In this document: in pieces, positions 61,612 through 64,000 of the stretch | How the letters are laid out: each line of letters opens with the position of its first letter | Position numbering within the stretch: the first letter of the stretch is position 1 | Assembly: GCF_040270295.1 (NCBI RefSeq) | Contig: NZ_JBELOE010000200.1 | Direction: 5' to 3' (one strand) | DNA: 64,000 bases | From: Catenovulum sediminis | GTDB taxonomy: Bacteria > Pseudomonadota > Gammaproteobacteria > Enterobacterales > Alteromonadaceae | Translations under genes and position numbers: made by a program | The notes under the pieces: model-generated | Database searches by the model: none | What the model was told of the DNA's origin: nothing | Seen by the model: the letters and a program-made list of their open reading frames with translations, nothing else

Positions 61612-61640
61612 CTATCCATAACTATCCATAACTATCCTAA
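61611..61640. repeat. Three-copy 10-bp tandem repeat between convergent genes
   Basis: ACTATCCATA occurs at 61611-61620 and 61621-61630, with a near copy at 61631-61640. It lies between the convergent ugpQ-like and SPOR-like genes. Confidence 0.75.
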
Positions 61641-61668
61641 CCTTCACTAAAATCAACTTTCGCTAAAA

Positions 61669-62238
61669 TCACGTTGCGGGGCGACTGTTCGTGTCATTTT
61701 GGGGCGTGATAAATGCGCTTGAAAAACTTGGGTGTTGTCGAATTTGAAATAAAGCTTTTTGCGCTTCTTCTACTGTTTTGAATGGACCTGCCAAAATTTT
61801 AATCGAAAAGACTTGTGTTATGTGCTGTTTTATTTTGAAACTCAAAGTATTTGTATTTGCTAAATAATTGGCAAAATTGACCAGCCATTCAGCTTGTTTT
61901 CGATTCGATTGATGGCCTAAATCTAAATATACCAAATCAGCAATATCATGCATTTTTGCACTAACACGCACCCGTTTGTCTGTATTGATTGTCGTTAAAT
62001 AGGCTTGAGCTGCCTTAATGTTTTTGGTTGGATTGGAAACAATATTAAAGCTTTCTTTTGTTTGCTGGGTATATTTAACCTGACTGTTAAAGCCCAAACC
62101 TTCTATTTGCTGGCGATAGGTTTCAACACATTTTTGTTTTAGACATGCTGCGGCTTGAATATACAGTGTATTTTGATCCGCCCAGCTTTTGTTTTGGGCG
62201 ATTAAAATTAAAATGAGCGGAAATAGAAAACGCAACAT
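61669..62238 (-). CDS. Exported SPOR-like protein
   Basis: 189 residues with a signal peptide (FLFPLILILIAQNKSWA). Two segments resemble SPOR repeats: TLYIQAAACLKQKCVETYRQQIEGLGFNSQV near 25 and FSIKILAGPFKTVEEAQKALFQIRQ near 143. SPOR domains bind denuded peptidoglycan glycan strands; the match is by pattern and only moderate. The gene overlaps tmcA by one base at its start. C17-type lipobox is absent, so it is probably periplasmic. Confidence 0.6.
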   Translation of the reverse strand: MLRFLFPLILILIAQNKSWADQNTLYIQAAACLKQKCVETYRQQIEGLGFNSQVKYTQQTKESFNIVSNPTKNIKAAQAYLTTINTDKRVRVSAKMHDIADLVYLDLGHQSNRKQAEWLVNFANYLANTNTLSFKIKQHITQVFSIKILAGPFKTVEEAQKALFQIRQHPSFSSAFITPQNDTNSRPAT

Positions 62239-63980
62239 TACGACGACTCTTTCAAAATGAGTTGATCGATGAGTTGGCGTAAATATTTAATCATCGCTTT
62301 TTGTCCAGTAAAGGCAAATTGATCACAGACCGTTGTGATAGGTGTTTGCCGTAATATCGTGCTCGCTAAAATATCCATGTCTTTTGTATCTAACGTCAAT
62401 ACATCATTTGCTTGTTGTAAGCAATAATAAAGGAGTGCGCTGTGCGCCGCAAAAAAATTTGTATTTGCATAGGCAAAGCTTTTAACAAATGATTTTTGCA
62501 CAGGGGGGAGTGAAAACGGTAAATGCGCAGCCCATAGCCATAGCGATTCAGAAGGGACATGAATATAGCGGGTTGTTAGATTAATGAGATAGTTTTGCAG
62601 TGCCAGAGGTTTTATTTGATCTAGCAAATTATCACAGCTCGAACTGATTGCATTGATATAAAGTACTGAATGTAAGCCGCTGTGATGCTCGGCAGTTGTA
62701 CTAATGCGAACAAGATGATAATCGTTTTTGTGCCAAAATTTCAGGACATGGGGCGAGGCTGCAAAACTGGCGGATAAAAAATCAATTTTTTCAGCTATTG
62801 CTTGTTCCTGTAACCAGTTCAGTAATCGACTCCCAACCCCTGAATGTTGCATGTCGGGTTGTACTGCAATACGTACAATGCGCCAACCCAGTAATTTGCA
62901 AAATTCAGGTGTGCCTAATTGAGCGGCTATGATCTGACTGGTTAAATGTCCATTTGGACGTCTTGTGCCGTCCATACAGTCCAAAGCGAGCTGTTCTGGG
63001 AGTTGTCCTTCCTGACTTAAAAGCACAATAGCTAGTATATTGCTGCTGGCTGAAATTATAGCGGCTAACTTCAAAAAAGGGCTATCCAACATGTACTTTA
63101 AATCATTGGGAGTCGTTTTGTAGTGTGCCTGCATAAGCAAGGCGAAACAGCTTTTGAGTTGTTGCTCGTTGTTGGTTAAGTCTGCTGGTTCAAGCCATTT
63201 TATCGAAAACGGAATCGGTGCGACTTCAGCTAATTGCTTGCTTTGCTTTAGCTTAGGTTGTGGACAATCAAGATCCAGTAAAAATACCGTGTTTAACCAC
63301 TGCTCTAAATGATCGGATGGTGCCCAGCGTATTGGCCGCTGCAATTGGAAGTGGTTATGAGTTGCTGTACGTTGGTTAAGTGTTTTTATGAAATGTTGTT
63401 TAAACCCTTTTCCAGAGCCTTCATAGCCATGTATGGTGGTCGCGTAAATGACAAATTCACAAGCAAGCGATATGTTATGCAATAGTTGGCTTGGCAGTGC
63501 GGCTGCTTCGTCAACGATTAAAAGATCGCACGCTAGCTCTGCATTTTGTAATTGGTCGGGTGGCTGAAACCTTAGATTTTCGCTATTTACACTGCTACCA
63601 GCCCACTGATAAAAAATTTGTAAACAGCGTTTCGCTGGTGCTGTAACAATGATGCTTTTTCCTTGCTGTAAATAGTATGCAGCAACAGAGCCTAGTAAGG
63701 CTGATTTGCCCCGTCCGCGATCGGCCGATAATGTAAAATGGCCTGATGCGACTTGCTTGAGCTGGTTTAAGATTGATTGTTGTTCAAGTGTAAGTCCATT
63801 CGGTTTTTGCCAGTGCGTTGCAGCGATTTGATTTAACACCGGCCACTGACCACTAACCTTATTACCCTGTTGGCGAAAATACAGCGTTTGCTCGCTTTGT
63901 TCAGTCAGTTTTACCAGTCTTTGATTAAAATGAGAGTGGGTTGCAGTCGTATTAGTGCTCCAAGGGAGCGCTTGTTGCAT
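62238..63980 (-). CDS. tmcA: tRNA(Met) cytidine acetyltransferase TmcA
   Basis: 580 residues. The RNA-helicase-like module has Walker A SADRGRGKSALLG near 85-97 and Walker B LLIVDEAAALPSQLL near 153. The GNAT module follows with RIAVQPDMQHSGVGSRLLNWL near 383 (acetyl-CoA loop). It acetylates C34 of the elongator tRNA-Met anticodon in an ATP-dependent reaction. It is about 90 residues shorter than the E. coli enzyme, mostly at the N and C termini. Confidence 0.93.
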   Translation of the reverse strand: MQQALPWSTNTTATHSHFNQRLVKLTEQSEQTLYFRQQGNKVSGQWPVLNQIAATHWQKPNGLTLEQQSILNQLKQVASGHFTLSADRGRGKSALLGSVAAYYLQQGKSIIVTAPAKRCLQIFYQWAGSSVNSENLRFQPPDQLQNAELACDLLIVDEAAALPSQLLHNISLACEFVIYATTIHGYEGSGKGFKQHFIKTLNQRTATHNHFQLQRPIRWAPSDHLEQWLNTVFLLDLDCPQPKLKQSKQLAEVAPIPFSIKWLEPADLTNNEQQLKSCFALLMQAHYKTTPNDLKYMLDSPFLKLAAIISASSNILAIVLLSQEGQLPEQLALDCMDGTRRPNGHLTSQIIAAQLGTPEFCKLLGWRIVRIAVQPDMQHSGVGSRLLNWLQEQAIAEKIDFLSASFAASPHVLKFWHKNDYHLVRISTTAEHHSGLHSVLYINAISSSCDNLLDQIKPLALQNYLINLTTRYIHVPSESLWLWAAHLPFSLPPVQKSFVKSFAYANTNFFAAHSALLYYCLQQANDVLTLDTKDMDILASTILRQTPITTVCDQFAFTGQKAMIKYLRQLIDQLILKESS

Positions 63981-64000
63981 AATGTTATCATTGCTATAAC

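Overview
The window looks like part of the chromosome of a marine gammaproteobacterium, most likely Alteromonadales (inferred from gene order and protein character, not from a search). The flagellar genes follow the Vibrio/Pseudomonas polar-flagellum plan (FlrA-FlrB-FlrC, then fliE to flhB), and orn is divergent from rsgA-psd as in other gammaproteobacteria. No rRNA, tRNA, CRISPR array, transposase or integrase was seen.

Region 1 (1-34461) is a dense, all-plus-strand island of about 30 genes for making and attaching an unusual surface glycan. Most genes overlap or are separated by a few bases, and the DNA is visibly AT-rich. It starts inside a longer cluster, with a class III aminotransferase, a VOC protein, SDRs (one PtmA-like) and methyltransferases. 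At 5140-11321 sits a phosphonate block: a B12-binding radical SAM enzyme, a fused cytidylyltransferase-PEP mutase, phosphonopyruvate decarboxylase, an iron alcohol dehydrogenase and a LicD-type transferase. The first four match the early fosfomycin pathway enzymes (Fom3, Fom1, Fom2, FomC). LicD in place of the epoxidase suggests that the CMP-phosphonate is put onto a glycan rather than made into an antibiotic. Next come glycosyltransferase-like proteins, a double methyltransferase, nucleotide-sugar enzymes, GmhA, a 2OG-oxygenase-like protein, an E1 alpha/beta pair without E2/E3, an acetolactate-synthase-like enzyme, an FkbM methyltransferase, a second B12-radical SAM protein, more SDRs, and a heptose-activation pair (nucleotidyltransferase-kinase plus HddC-like).

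Region 2 (34462-54163) is flagellar. It holds a short flagellin, the sigma-54 activator flrA, the two-component pair flrB-flrC behind a near-perfect sigma-54 promoter, a REP-like repeat array, a second sigma-54 promoter, and the fliE-F-G-H-I-J-K-L-M-N-O-P-Q-R-flhB operon. The island lies directly against the flagellin gene and contains no Wzx/Wzy, ABC exporter or initiating phosphoglycosyltransferase. I therefore read it as a flagellin glycosylation island whose product may carry a phosphonate; LPS or capsule remains possible.

Region 3 (54164-64000) is housekeeping and envelope: a TraB/GumN protein and an S41 lipoprotein protease, a putative small outer-membrane protein, orn, rsgA, psd, an EamA transporter, a glycerophosphodiester phosphodiesterase, a SPOR-like protein and tmcA. 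flhA, flhF, flhG and fliA do not follow flhB here.

The observations most worth following are the phosphonate-to-LicD pathway in a flagellar island, G8-G9 homopolymer tracts inside the PEP mutase and a glycosyltransferase gene (possible phase variation), a small Rossmann-like module recurring in five island proteins, and the thiamine-diphosphate enzymes that suggest a branched-chain sugar.
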